Virus record (IMG/VR): IMGVR_UViG_3300044972_000830
Coordinates: 1 to 38,995 of that record
DNA: 38,995 bases
Direction: 5' to 3' (one strand)
From: a virus
This document shows, in pieces, positions 24,602-32,154 of this stretch. The notes beneath the pieces are model-generated. The model was not told the origin of the DNA and did no database searches. It saw only the letters and a program-made list of their open reading frames with translations. Position 1 is the stretch's first letter. Each line of letters begins with the position of its first letter. Both the position numbers and the translations under genes were made by a program.

Positions 24602-24819
24602 AAATTACATTAATTATTACAGCAATGTTGTTAGCAGGCTGCGTTACTAATCCAGAAGTACAAAAGTCAATGTCTAAAGATCAAACCATGGACAAGATGG
24701 CCAAAGCTGCGTTGATCAATGAGATGTTAGTTAGTCCTGATGCTCACGTAAGAGCAAAGGGTGCTGCAATTGCAGAAAAATTTCTAATAGAACCAAAGAA
24801 GAATATATTTGGATTTTAA
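24598..24819 (+). CDS. Small lipoprotein, 73 aa
   Basis: A clear lipobox LAGC (12-15) in MKITLIITAMLLAGCVTN is followed by a helical mature part (SKDQTMDKMAKAALINEM, HVRAKGAAIAEKFLIE). ATGA overlap with the preceding lipoprotein gene places it in the same lysis-like unit. Its role is unknown: it may support the spanin pair or alter the host envelope. Confidence 0.55.
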   Translation: MKITLIITAMLLAGCVTNPEVQKSMSKDQTMDKMAKAALINEMLVSPDAHVRAKGAAIAEKFLIEPKKNIFGF

Positions 24820-24826
24820 TTAAATA
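24819..24826 (+). promoter_or_regulatory. T4-like late promoter box
   Basis: ATTAAATA ends 25 nt before the ATG at 24852, with AGGAGCG as ribosome site. It begins at the last base of the preceding stop codon. Confidence 0.48.
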
Positions 24827-24851
24827 GTAGTACATTAAGCAGGAGCGAAAG

Positions 24852-25415
24852 ATGGCATTGATAGATTCAGTATTAAACTTAGTAAACAAGCAACCAAAAG
24901 ATCCGGACGCACCTAAGCCTCCGGTGGGATCAAGATCAGAACGTGAAGCAAAGTTAAAAGACAAAGCAGGTATGGTTATTTCTGTATTTGCATTATTATT
25001 AGCAGTAAATTCTTGGTATGGTGGCAAACTATCCAGCACAGTATTAAACAATACCTTAGGTGCTAATAACACTTGGGCTCAGTATCAAGCCAAAGCAGGA
25101 CGTGGCGTCACATACGAAATTGCAGGCAAGACCGCAACTGATCCAAAACTAAAAGCAGAATTCCAAGCTGAAAAAGAGCGCATGGATGCTGACAAGAAAG
25201 ATATTGCCGAAAAAGCTCGTGCTATGGAAGCAGTTCGTGAAGAAGCAAAGAAGTCTAGTCCTTGGATTGCATATGCTAATACAGCATATCAGTTAGCCAT
25301 TGTTGTGCTATCAGCAAGTATTCTTGCAGTTAGTGTGGCCATGTTCTGGGGTAGTTTTCTAGTAGCAGGATTCGGAATACTACTAAGCCTAAACGGCTTA
25401 TATCTGTTCTTTTAA
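24852..25415 (+). CDS. DUF4337-like membrane protein, 187 aa
   Basis: One membrane span (about 40-55, VISVFALLLAVNS), the motif ANNTWAQYQAKAGRGVTYE (about 71-89), a charged helical segment, and two C-terminal spans (about 143-185) reproduce the arrangement of DUF4337 proteins. In bacteria these are small membrane proteins of unknown role. It precedes a holin-like gene after 19 bp, so it may help or hold back lysis. It has its own late-type box and AGGAG ribosome site. Confidence 0.65.
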   Translation: MALIDSVLNLVNKQPKDPDAPKPPVGSRSEREAKLKDKAGMVISVFALLLAVNSWYGGKLSSTVLNNTLGANNTWAQYQAKAGRGVTYEIAGKTATDPKLKAEFQAEKERMDADKKDIAEKARAMEAVREEAKKSSPWIAYANTAYQLAIVVLSASILAVSVAMFWGSFLVAGFGILLSLNGLYLFF

Positions 25416-25418
25416 ATA
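25411..25418 (+). promoter_or_regulatory. T4-like late promoter box overlapping a stop codon
   Basis: TTTAAATA includes the TAA stop at 25413-25415 and ends 16 nt before the ATG at 25435, with GGTAGGGG in between. Confidence 0.45.
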
Positions 25419-25434
25419 AAGGTAGGGGCGAACA

Positions 25435-26022
25435 ATGAGTGAAGAAGTTAAAAGCGCAAGCGAATCAAAAAAAGAAGATTGGATGAACTCAAAATGGCGT
25501 CCAATGATGGGTTGGATGTACATGCTGGTCTGTACCATGGACATGGTTGTATTTCCAATCCTATGGAGTCTGTTGCAGACTACCGTAGGCACAGGTCTTA
25601 CACAATGGAATCCACTGACACTGCAAGGTGCCGGTTTATTCCATATTGCCATGGGTGCGGTACTTGGTATTGCGGCATTTGGTCGCACACAAGAAAAACT
25701 AGGTGGAGCAAACAATGGCGGAATACAAGCACCAGGAACAGGATTTCAGGGCGGGCCTCCAGCATTTGGCGCACCGCAATCAGGATTCGGTGCGGCACCT
25801 GGGGGCTTCGGTTCTCCAGCACCAAGCACAAGTTATACACCGGCACCGAGTTGGGGTACAACTCCAGTATCAACAGCACCAAGATCTTTTAGTTCAGCAC
25901 CACTCGGAGCCGCAGCAGTTGGTGCAGCCGGAGGCTTTGCGGCAGCAACAATGATGCCTGCTATGGACAAGCCAATGCCTAGCAGACCACCATTTGAAGA
26001 AGATTTTCCTGAAATAGATTGA
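25435..26022 (+). CDS. 3TM-holin-like protein with Gly/Pro/Ala-rich tail, 195 aa
   Basis: Residues 16-85 carry the pattern WMNSKWRPMMGWMYML, FPILWSLLQ, QWNPLTLQGAGLFHIAMGA and AFGRTQEK of the phage/GTA three-helix holin family; two or three membrane spans are predicted by eye. After residue 90 comes a Gly/Ala/Pro/Phe-rich cytoplasmic tail and an acidic end (EEDFPEID), longer than usual for holins. With the spanin-like genes upstream it would permeabilise the inner membrane to release the GH19 endolysin encoded at 32155. The family call is from pattern; pore function is inferred. Confidence 0.65.
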   Translation: MSEEVKSASESKKEDWMNSKWRPMMGWMYMLVCTMDMVVFPILWSLLQTTVGTGLTQWNPLTLQGAGLFHIAMGAVLGIAAFGRTQEKLGGANNGGIQAPGTGFQGGPPAFGAPQSGFGAAPGGFGSPAPSTSYTPAPSWGTTPVSTAPRSFSSAPLGAAAVGAAGGFAAATMMPAMDKPMPSRPPFEEDFPEID

Positions 26023-26048
26023 CCTTTTAGGTCATAATGCTATATAAT
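26019..26048 (+). promoter_or_regulatory. Sigma70-like promoter for the J protein, +1 on the ATG
   Basis: TTGACC (26019-26024), an 18-nt spacer and TATAAT (26043-26048). The -35 overlaps the stop of the holin-like gene and a small palindrome GACC-N5-GGTC (26021-26033). The expected +1 is 26055, the A of ATG. Confidence 0.6.
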
Positions 26049-26054
26049 AGCACT

Positions 26055-26888
26055 ATGGACTATTATCAAATATTAGGTGTAGCTGAAAACGCAAGTCAGG
26101 ATGATATCAAAAAGGCCTACAAAAAGTTGGCCATGAAGAATCATCCTGATCGTGGTGGCGACACACAAAAATTTCAAGAAATATCGCAAGCGTATGACAC
26201 GTTAGGCGACGAGCAAAAACGACAACAGTATAACGCTCAAAAAAATAACCCCTTTATTCACGCACGTAGTAGCAATCATGGATTCCCCGATGTAAACGAT
26301 ATCTTCGGAGCAGCATTTGGATTTGGAGGAGCCAGCCCTTTCGGAGGATTCCAGCAGCGAGGTCGTAATAAAGATCTATCAATTAGGGTTAGCATTACGT
26401 TTAAGCAAAGTTATACTGGTACGCAAATTGAGGCAAGGTTTAATACACCTGCTGGCCGTGCGCAAACTGTGGTAGTTGATATTCCACCAGGTGTGCAAAG
26501 CGGCCAAACTATTCGCTACGGTGATTTAGGCGACGATTCTATTCCCAATCTGCCTCGAGGTAATCTCAACGTAACAGTAATAGTTGAACCTGATCCTGTT
26601 TGGGAACGCCGAGGTAATGAACTAATTACCATACTAACTGTTACAGCTTTAGAAGCTATGATAGGTTGTATGAAAGAGGTTGCTTGCCTAGACGGATCAA
26701 CAATGCCGTTAAGATTGCGCCCAGGAATTCAGCATGGGGCAGAGTTTGCCAGCGGTGGCCGCGGATTTAGAGATGTGAATACTGGACGAGTAGGAAGTTT
26801 AATTGTTGTACTTAATATACACATTCCGGCTGTAACAGATCCCCAATTGATTCGAGAGTTACAAGCATTATATGTTAAACTACATTAA
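26055..26888 (+). CDS. Class-B DnaJ/CbpA-type co-chaperone, 277 aa
   Basis: The J domain begins at once ([13 protein letters not shown]) and carries the HPD triad at 30-32, needed to stimulate DnaK ATPase. A Gly/Phe region (about 70-105, [16 protein letters not shown]) and two substrate-binding beta domains follow ([20 protein letters not shown]). There is no CxxCxGxG zinc domain, so it is class B like CbpA. I prefer ATG 26055 because family members start at this point and a promoter puts +1 there; an in-frame ATG at 26037 with AGG upstream would add six residues. It likely steers host DnaK in virion assembly. Confidence 0.88.
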   Translation: MDYYQILGVAENASQDDIKKAYKKLAMKNHPDRGGDTQKFQEISQAYDTLGDEQKRQQYNAQKNNPFIHARSSNHGFPDVNDIFGAAFGFGGASPFGGFQQRGRNKDLSIRVSITFKQSYTGTQIEARFNTPAGRAQTVVVDIPPGVQSGQTIRYGDLGDDSIPNLPRGNLNVTVIVEPDPVWERRGNELITILTVTALEAMIGCMKEVACLDGSTMPLRLRPGIQHGAEFASGGRGFRDVNTGRVGSLIVVLNIHIPAVTDPQLIRELQALYVKLH

Positions 26889-26907
26889 ACCTAACAACGG
26901 AAACTGA

Positions 26908-27507
26908 ATGACTGTTAATAAATGTTATGGCGCACTAACTCCTATAGTTTTTAAAAAAGTTAAACAACTAATATTAGGTATAGAAACTCCGTGGTACGCT
27001 ACCATGACTGACTATTACTCTGCACAGCCGAGCATCTATAGTCATTCGTGGACTCATTTTGCTATTATGGATGGAAAATCTGTATCCCCATTAGGCGATC
27101 CGTTAATGATAGCTGCATTTTCGGCACTAGAAAACAGCGGACAAAACGTTGACCAAATTATACGAATTCGATTAGGATTACATTCTATTAGTCCTCAATA
27201 TTTTACCGGCGGTGCCCACGTAGATTTGCCGTATCCACACATGGTTGGCTTACTTTATCTTGACGACGGCGACGGCGATACTCAAATATATAATGAAAAA
27301 TATGATTCTTCGGATAATGCAGATACATATCAATATTTTCAACAAGTGCATAAAGGGCAATCAACAATAATGGAAACTTCAACTCCTGAAGAAAATAAAC
27401 TTATATGGTTTAACGGATTACACTACCATGCTAGTCAGTCTCCAACTACTATGGCAAAACGTGTAGTAATTAATATTAATTATACAACAAAGGAAACTAA
27501 ATGGTAG
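26908..27507 (+). CDS. 2-oxoglutarate/Fe(II)-dependent oxygenase, 199 aa
   Basis: The double-stranded beta-helix iron site is visible: His104-x-Asp106 (HVDLPYP), distal His174 (GLHYHAS) and Arg185 eleven residues later (KRVVININY) for 2-oxoglutarate. LLYLDDGDGDTQIY matches the phage prolyl-4-hydroxylase-like group common in T4-like cyanophages, whose substrates are unknown. It lies between the J protein and the ClpA-like gene and overlaps the latter by 7 bp. Hydroxylation of a protein is plausible; DNA or small-molecule substrates cannot be excluded. Confidence 0.8.
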   Translation: MTVNKCYGALTPIVFKKVKQLILGIETPWYATMTDYYSAQPSIYSHSWTHFAIMDGKSVSPLGDPLMIAAFSALENSGQNVDQIIRIRLGLHSISPQYFTGGAHVDLPYPHMVGLLYLDDGDGDTQIYNEKYDSSDNADTYQYFQQVHKGQSTIMETSTPEENKLIWFNGLHYHASQSPTTMAKRVVININYTTKETKW

Positions 27508-29786
27508 AACCTAGCAGCGAATTGCAAATGGTATTTGAAAAAGCTATTGATGTAGCTAAGAAGCTAAAGCATGAATACTTAACAATTGAACACTTGTTGT
27601 TTTCTATGTTATGCGAAGATACATTTCATAAATGTGTCACTGGCTATGGTGCAGATGCTGATTTCCTTAAAAAGAATTTAGAGCTGTATCTTAAAAATAA
27701 ATGTGATGAAATCATCACAGAACAAACAGATGTTAAACCACGTAAGACGCAGGCAGTAGAGCGTGTGCTTAATCGTGCATTTACACAGGTCCTGTTTAAT
27801 GGGCGTCAAAAAATTGAACCAACAGATGTATTCCTTGCTATGATGAGCGAAAAGCGTTCATATGCAAACTATTACATTCAACAAGCAGAGATTGACAAAG
27901 ATAAATTTGCCGATTATTTAAATTCAGATATTACAGAAGTAGACTCAGTGGAAGAACAACGAGACGGACAGGGCGAAAAAGCCCTACGTGCATTTACAAC
28001 TAACCTTAATGATGCAGTTAAAAAGAACAAGGTTGATCCGGTCATTGGTCGTATTGACGAGTTAGAAAACATTGCCTTATCACTAGGGCGCCGTAGCAAG
28101 TCAAACGTGATACTAGTTGGTGATCCAGGTGTTGGTAAAACTGCTATTGCAGAAGGACTAGCCTATAATATTGTTAAAGGTGCTGTTCCAGACTTCTTAA
28201 AAGAATATACAGTGTTCAACTTGGACATCAGTGCCATGCTTGCAGGATCAAAGTATCGCGGAGACTTCGAAGAACGCTTTAAAATGGTACTTAAAGGTCT
28301 TGACAAGAAAGGCAAGACCGTTTTGTTTATTGACGAAGCACACATGATCAGTGGGGCAGGTGCAGGTGGACAGCAAAATAGTAACGATCTTGCCAACATG
28401 ATGAAGCCTGCACTAAGCAAGGGCAATATTAAAGTTATTGCATCAACTACTTGGGAAGAATATCGCAAGTACTTTGAAAAAGATCGTGCGCTCATGCGTA
28501 GGTTTGCACGTATCACTATTGATGAGCCTACTCCAGAAATGGCCATACAGATTCTTAAAGGTATTAAGAAGTACTATGAAGGTCATCACAATGTTAAGAT
28601 CAAAGACGATGCTATCCAGGCGGCTGTTAAACTCAGCATTAAGTATCAAACAGATAAAAAGTTACCTGACAAAGCAATTGATCTAATCGACCTTGCTTGC
28701 AGTCGTTTCAATCTTAAACTTGCAGACGACCGTGTTGTTGACGAAGCAGCCATTCAATACGAACTGGCCAAGGTTGTTAACATGCCCACTGAAAAAATTG
28801 CAGAACAAGAGTCAAGTAGTCTCGCTAATCTTGAGGCTAACTTGCAACAAGAAGTCTATGGACAAGATACTGCTATTACAGAAATTGTTGATAAGATATT
28901 GGTCAGCCAGGCTGGTCTAAAAGCAGAGAATCGTCCAGTAGGTGCATTTGTGTTTATGGGGCCAACTGGTACAGGTAAGACTGAAACTGCCAAAGCATTG
29001 GCTAAGAACTTAGGTGTTAAACTTATACGTTTTGACATGAGTGAATATCAAGAAAAGCACTCAGTTAGTAAGTTAATTGGATCACCTCCGGGCTATGTTG
29101 GATTTGAAGAAAATTCAGGCTTGTTAATTACACAGGTTCAAGAGAATCCCAACTGTGTGTTGTTGCTAGACGAGATTGAAAAATCACATCCTGATGTGTC
29201 AACTATCTTATTACAGATGATGGACAACGGATTTGTCACAGGATCTAATGGTAAGAAAGCAGATTGCCGTAATTTGATTCTAATCATTACTACTAATGCT
29301 GGCGCAAGTGATTCTGAAAAGAATCAGATTGGATTCGGTCAACAAGAAAAGCAATATAGCGATGAAGCATTGAAGAAATTCTTTGCACCTGAATTCCGCA
29401 ATCGTTTAGATGCAGTGGTTACATTTGGTAAGCTGACTAAAGAAACAATGATCAAAATTGTCGGTAAGTTTATGGTCGAAGTGCGTGAACAAGTTAAAGA
29501 CAAAGGCATTAAAATTAAAATCAGTGACGATGCAATTGATTGGTTAATTGACAAGGGCTTTGACAGTAAAATGGGTGCTCGTCCTCTGCAACGTGTCATT
29601 GACAAGGACATTAAACGTCCATTGGCTAAGATGATGTTGTTTGGTGACCTAAAGCACGGTGGAGCATTGAGCATTGGAGTAGCTGATAATTTGTTAAGTT
29701 TAACTGCTAAACCAAAAGTACAAAAGGTAGTTGTAGATGAAGTTATATCCAACCATACAGACCAAGCAGACAACCAAGCTGTTTAA
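27501..29786 (+). CDS. clpA: ClpA-like AAA+ unfoldase with IGF loop, 761 aa
   Basis: An N-domain (1-150) is followed by two AAA+ modules: Walker A GDPGVGKT (207-214) with FIDEAH Walker B, and Walker A GPTGTGKT (487-494) with LLLDEIEKSHPD. There is no long M-domain coiled coil, so it is ClpA-like and not ClpB. After TTNAGASDSEKNQ comes Ile610-Gly-Phe612, aligned with the IGL loop by which ClpA docks ClpP, so it could hand substrates to host ClpP. No clpP is in the window. It follows the oxygenase with a 7-bp overlap. T4-like aquatic phages are known to carry such genes; the substrate is unknown. Confidence 0.9.
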   Translation: MVEPSSELQMVFEKAIDVAKKLKHEYLTIEHLLFSMLCEDTFHKCVTGYGADADFLKKNLELYLKNKCDEIITEQTDVKPRKTQAVERVLNRAFTQVLFNGRQKIEPTDVFLAMMSEKRSYANYYIQQAEIDKDKFADYLNSDITEVDSVEEQRDGQGEKALRAFTTNLNDAVKKNKVDPVIGRIDELENIALSLGRRSKSNVILVGDPGVGKTAIAEGLAYNIVKGAVPDFLKEYTVFNLDISAMLAGSKYRGDFEERFKMVLKGLDKKGKTVLFIDEAHMISGAGAGGQQNSNDLANMMKPALSKGNIKVIASTTWEEYRKYFEKDRALMRRFARITIDEPTPEMAIQILKGIKKYYEGHHNVKIKDDAIQAAVKLSIKYQTDKKLPDKAIDLIDLACSRFNLKLADDRVVDEAAIQYELAKVVNMPTEKIAEQESSSLANLEANLQQEVYGQDTAITEIVDKILVSQAGLKAENRPVGAFVFMGPTGTGKTETAKALAKNLGVKLIRFDMSEYQEKHSVSKLIGSPPGYVGFEENSGLLITQVQENPNCVLLLDEIEKSHPDVSTILLQMMDNGFVTGSNGKKADCRNLILIITTNAGASDSEKNQIGFGQQEKQYSDEALKKFFAPEFRNRLDAVVTFGKLTKETMIKIVGKFMVEVREQVKDKGIKIKISDDAIDWLIDKGFDSKMGARPLQRVIDKDIKRPLAKMMLFGDLKHGGALSIGVADNLLSLTAKPKVQKVVVDEVISNHTDQADNQAV

Positions 29787-30378
29787 CAACAAATACAAGT
29801 ACAAAATTGTGCTTGTATCTAAAGCTGCTGGCTGGTTTAGAGGTTGTAATTTTGAAAGGGTAACTGAAGAGTTACTTCTTCAAAACGATCCTAATGCTGA
29901 CAAATGGCTTATTAGACTGACTCTTGACGAACAACTATACACTTCATGGTTAAAAGAAGCACTGGAAAAATTATCAAACTACGAGATTAGAGTTGAAAAT
30001 CCTTTCATTAGCTTTTATACTAATACTAAAGAAGATATCGAAAAGCTAGCTAAACTTGACTCAGATCGCGTCAAGTACGTATGTTTGCCAGCAACAGGAA
30101 CAGACGATGTTTTAGACCAAGGTACTATCATTGTTAAAAATCTAGACTTTGCCTATAAAGTAACTATGGGCAGGACTAAACAAGATTTTACTAACTTTGT
30201 ACAATGGTGTGAAGGCAAGGATAAAATCCGCATGCCTAAACGTGCTAAAGCAGATTTATCTAAGAAAGCCTGCTGGGGTGGCTGTCATTTTTACGTTAAA
30301 GATGAAAAGACATTAACCGTGGTTAAAATGTTTGTGGGCGGCTTCATACACAGCGTTGAGTCTGTTATAAAGCAGTAA
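29737..30378 (+). CDS. Conserved hypothetical phage protein, 213 aa
   Basis: It overlaps the end of the ClpA-like gene by 50 bp in another frame; AAAAGG 8 nt before ATG 29737 supports this start. The product is soluble and basic, with KYKIVLVSKAAGWFRGCNF near the start, ENPFISFYTNTKEDIEKLAK in the middle, and KACWGGCHFYVKD near the end. No family or active site is recognised. The strong terminator at 30397 ends the unit, so it is the last gene of the chaperone/Clp operon. Confidence 0.58.
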   Translation: MKLYPTIQTKQTTKLFNNKYKYKIVLVSKAAGWFRGCNFERVTEELLLQNDPNADKWLIRLTLDEQLYTSWLKEALEKLSNYEIRVENPFISFYTNTKEDIEKLAKLDSDRVKYVCLPATGTDDVLDQGTIIVKNLDFAYKVTMGRTKQDFTNFVQWCEGKDKIRMPKRAKADLSKKACWGGCHFYVKDEKTLTVVKMFVGGFIHSVESVIKQ

Positions 30379-30396
30379 TCAAAGCTACTTCCTAAT

Positions 30397-30434
30397 ATCC
30401 CTTTTGCGATAAATATCGTAAGAGGGATTTTTTT
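30397..30434 (+). terminator. Strong rho-independent terminator with late box in its loop
   Basis: A 14-bp stem with two wobble pairs (30397-30410 with 30415-30428), loop AAAT and seven T residues. It closes the unit that ends at 30378. Confidence 0.9.
30408..30415 (+). promoter_or_regulatory. T4-like late promoter box in a terminator loop
   Basis: GATAAATA, seven of eight positions to TATAAATA, spans the loop of the terminator hairpin. It is 55 nt before the ATG at 30471, a longer leader than at other late boxes. Confidence 0.45.
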
Positions 30435-30470
30435 ATGGCGTAAGTAACTCGTCAGTAGATTTTAAAAATT

Positions 30471-30836
30471 ATGAAAATATTTGAACTGTTTAACCCCAAC
30501 ATGAAACGAGAAGAATTTGATCTGCATGATGATCTAATCTTGTTCATGCGCAACGACCCACAATTTTACCGTAAGGAATTTCATCCGTTCCAACAAAAAT
30601 TCAATCGTCACTGTGATGCAGGACGTAGTGTATCAGCTAAAGCATTTGAACCTATGGTACATCGAGCGTTTGATCAATATAAAGATATGTTCCCCGTAGA
30701 AGGAATGGAAAACAAATTAACAGAACGAGATATACAAGAAATTTGTGAAAAGTTACAAGGTGAAGAAACCAATTTTTATCACGAAGACAAGAAAAAAACT
30801 GCCGAGAAAAAAGATGATTTTAAGAGAACTATTTGA
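30471..30836 (+). CDS. Small phage protein with M-x-I-F-E-L leader, 121 aa
   Basis: The product is charged and helical. It begins MKIFELFNP, the first of four nearby proteins with an N-terminus of the form M-x-[IL]-[RKF]-E-L. The body has DDLILFMRNDPQFYRKEF and AFEPMVHRAFDQYKDMFP, which recur in T4-like phages of aquatic hosts; the end is Lys/Glu-rich. There is no good ribosome site in the TTTTAAAAATT leader. It overlaps the next gene by 23 bp. A head-associated or cargo role is inferred from the leader and neighbours. Confidence 0.6.
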   Translation: MKIFELFNPNMKREEFDLHDDLILFMRNDPQFYRKEFHPFQQKFNRHCDAGRSVSAKAFEPMVHRAFDQYKDMFPVEGMENKLTERDIQEICEKLQGEETNFYHEDKKKTAEKKDDFKRTI

Positions 30837-31938
30837 AGCTAAGGCTAAGTCAGTAGGCATTATATTCGGCCGATTTAATCCTCCTCATATGGGGCATATG
30901 AAAGCGTGGGAAATGGCCAGTGAAAATTCAGTATGGTATGTGGGTACTAATAAAAGTACGCAAGGTCCCAAGGATCCATTACCATTTGACATCAAGGTCA
31001 AAGCTATGGAAGCTGTGTATCCTGAAATCAAAGGACATATTGTTGCTGAACAAAGTTGGCTAACGCTAGCTAGCAAAGTATACGAGAAGCACGGAAATAT
31101 TGTATTGAATGTCTACACTGACGAAGCATGGGTTACCAAGGCACTTGTACAGTATAACGGTCAAGAAGGTGCCCACGGTTATTACGAGTTTGGCACTATT
31201 CAACAACAAGACACACCACGCCTAAGTTCAGCAACTGCTCTACGTAATGCAGTGGCAGCAGATGATAGAGATGCATTCGGTCAAGCTGCCGGTGTTGATC
31301 CTAATACGCTAATTGCCGGACATCCGTTTTTTGATGTGGTAAAACATTATCTAATGCCACATGCTGAAAAGGCAGCGGCTAAAGTAGTTAAGAAAAAAGT
31401 TAAAGAACCGGTAGCAGAATTGTCATCTGAGCTATTAGGACGTTACAAGAAAGCAGCTGGCGCAGATGCTAAGAAAGCAGATGCAGAAGGTAACTATAAA
31501 CATGGTGATAAACGCTTCAGTGGTATTGTTAAAGCAACTAAGAAACAGTTTAACAACGATGCTAAAGGTGTAGAGGAAGGTGAAGGTAACTTTGCAGGAG
31601 ATACTACAGTTAATATTGGTGGAGAAACAGTCAGGAGATTAGATGTCGGTGATATGGTAATATACTTTGGACGAAAGGCAAAGATTGAAGACCAATCAAA
31701 AAACCGTAGATATTCTCGTATTACAATTTTATCTGATTTTGGCGGTATTACAAAAGACGTACTTACCAGTGACCTAAAACGAGTACATCAAGGTGTGGCG
31801 GAGAATGCTTGGGACAGACTACAGCGTGAGAAGGCATTAGAGTCAGCAGGTGTTGGTATTATTACCAAACAGAATACCACTGTTGATGTAAATAAGAATA
31901 CACCAAAGAAGAACTTAAAGGCATTTAGGTTAATATAA
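30814..31938 (+). CDS. NMNAT-like nucleotidyltransferase fused to virion-type C-terminal modules, 374 aa
   Basis: I chose ATG 30814, which gives the leader MILRELFEAK, over an earlier in-frame ATG inside the previous gene. Residues 15-180 are a HIGH-type nucleotidyltransferase: GIIFGRFNPPHMGH (15-28), YVGTNKSTQGPKDP and SSATALRNAV (138-147), matching the HxGH and ISSTxxR motifs of NMN adenylyltransferases/cytidylyltransferases. A Lys-rich link is followed by SSELLGRYKKAAGADAKKAD...KRFSGIVKATKKQF (204-245), a motif seen in many phage head proteins, and a small SH3-like VGDMVIYFGRKAKIED (278-293). The fusion suggests an enzyme packaged in the virion. Substrate (NMN, CTP or other) is not settled. 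Confidence 0.72.
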   Translation: MILRELFEAKAKSVGIIFGRFNPPHMGHMKAWEMASENSVWYVGTNKSTQGPKDPLPFDIKVKAMEAVYPEIKGHIVAEQSWLTLASKVYEKHGNIVLNVYTDEAWVTKALVQYNGQEGAHGYYEFGTIQQQDTPRLSSATALRNAVAADDRDAFGQAAGVDPNTLIAGHPFFDVVKHYLMPHAEKAAAKVVKKKVKEPVAELSSELLGRYKKAAGADAKKADAEGNYKHGDKRFSGIVKATKKQFNNDAKGVEEGEGNFAGDTTVNIGGETVRRLDVGDMVIYFGRKAKIEDQSKNRRYSRITILSDFGGITKDVLTSDLKRVHQGVAENAWDRLQREKALESAGVGIITKQNTTVDVNKNTPKKNLKAFRLI

Positions 31939-32153
31939 TGGATGAGCTTGCCCAACTTAAACGCCTTGCCGGAGTCAATAGTTATAAAGGCCTAACACCA
32001 TATGACATTAATGAAGGCAGTAATATAAGCATTACTGGCAATGAAAAAGGCAAGTTGATGAAACAGCACAATATTAAACCAGGGACACCCCAGTGGTTTA
32101 AGTTATGGTTTAGTCTACCTTACATGACTGGCGAAAAGCCTATTGGAGATTAA
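31938..32153 (+). CDS. Conserved small phage protein, 71 aa
   Basis: ATG overlaps the preceding stop (TAATG). The sequence begins MDELAQLKRLAGV and contains EGSNISITGNEKGKLMKQ and a Trp-rich end (GTPQWFKLWFSLPY), a pattern recurrent in T4-like phages of aquatic bacteria. It directly precedes the endolysin gene, whose ribosome site lies in its last codons. Function unknown to me; it may be a lysis or baseplate helper. Confidence 0.6.
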   Translation: MDELAQLKRLAGVNSYKGLTPYDINEGSNISITGNEKGKLMKQHNIKPGTPQWFKLWFSLPYMTGEKPIGD

Positions 32154-32154
32154 T

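Noticed and set aside
27501-29786. ClpB-type disaggregase
   Set aside because: There is no M-domain insertion, and an IGF loop for ClpP is present, so ClpA-like is the better call.
30745-30813. Longer N-terminus for the nucleotidyltransferase gene
   Set aside because: It lies inside the preceding gene, encodes only Lys-rich residues and hides the shared leader; ATG 30814 fits better.
30814-31938. NARP-type NAD-restoring defence-evasion system
   Set aside because: Only an NMNAT-like domain is visible; no Nampt, Adps or similar partner occurs in the window.
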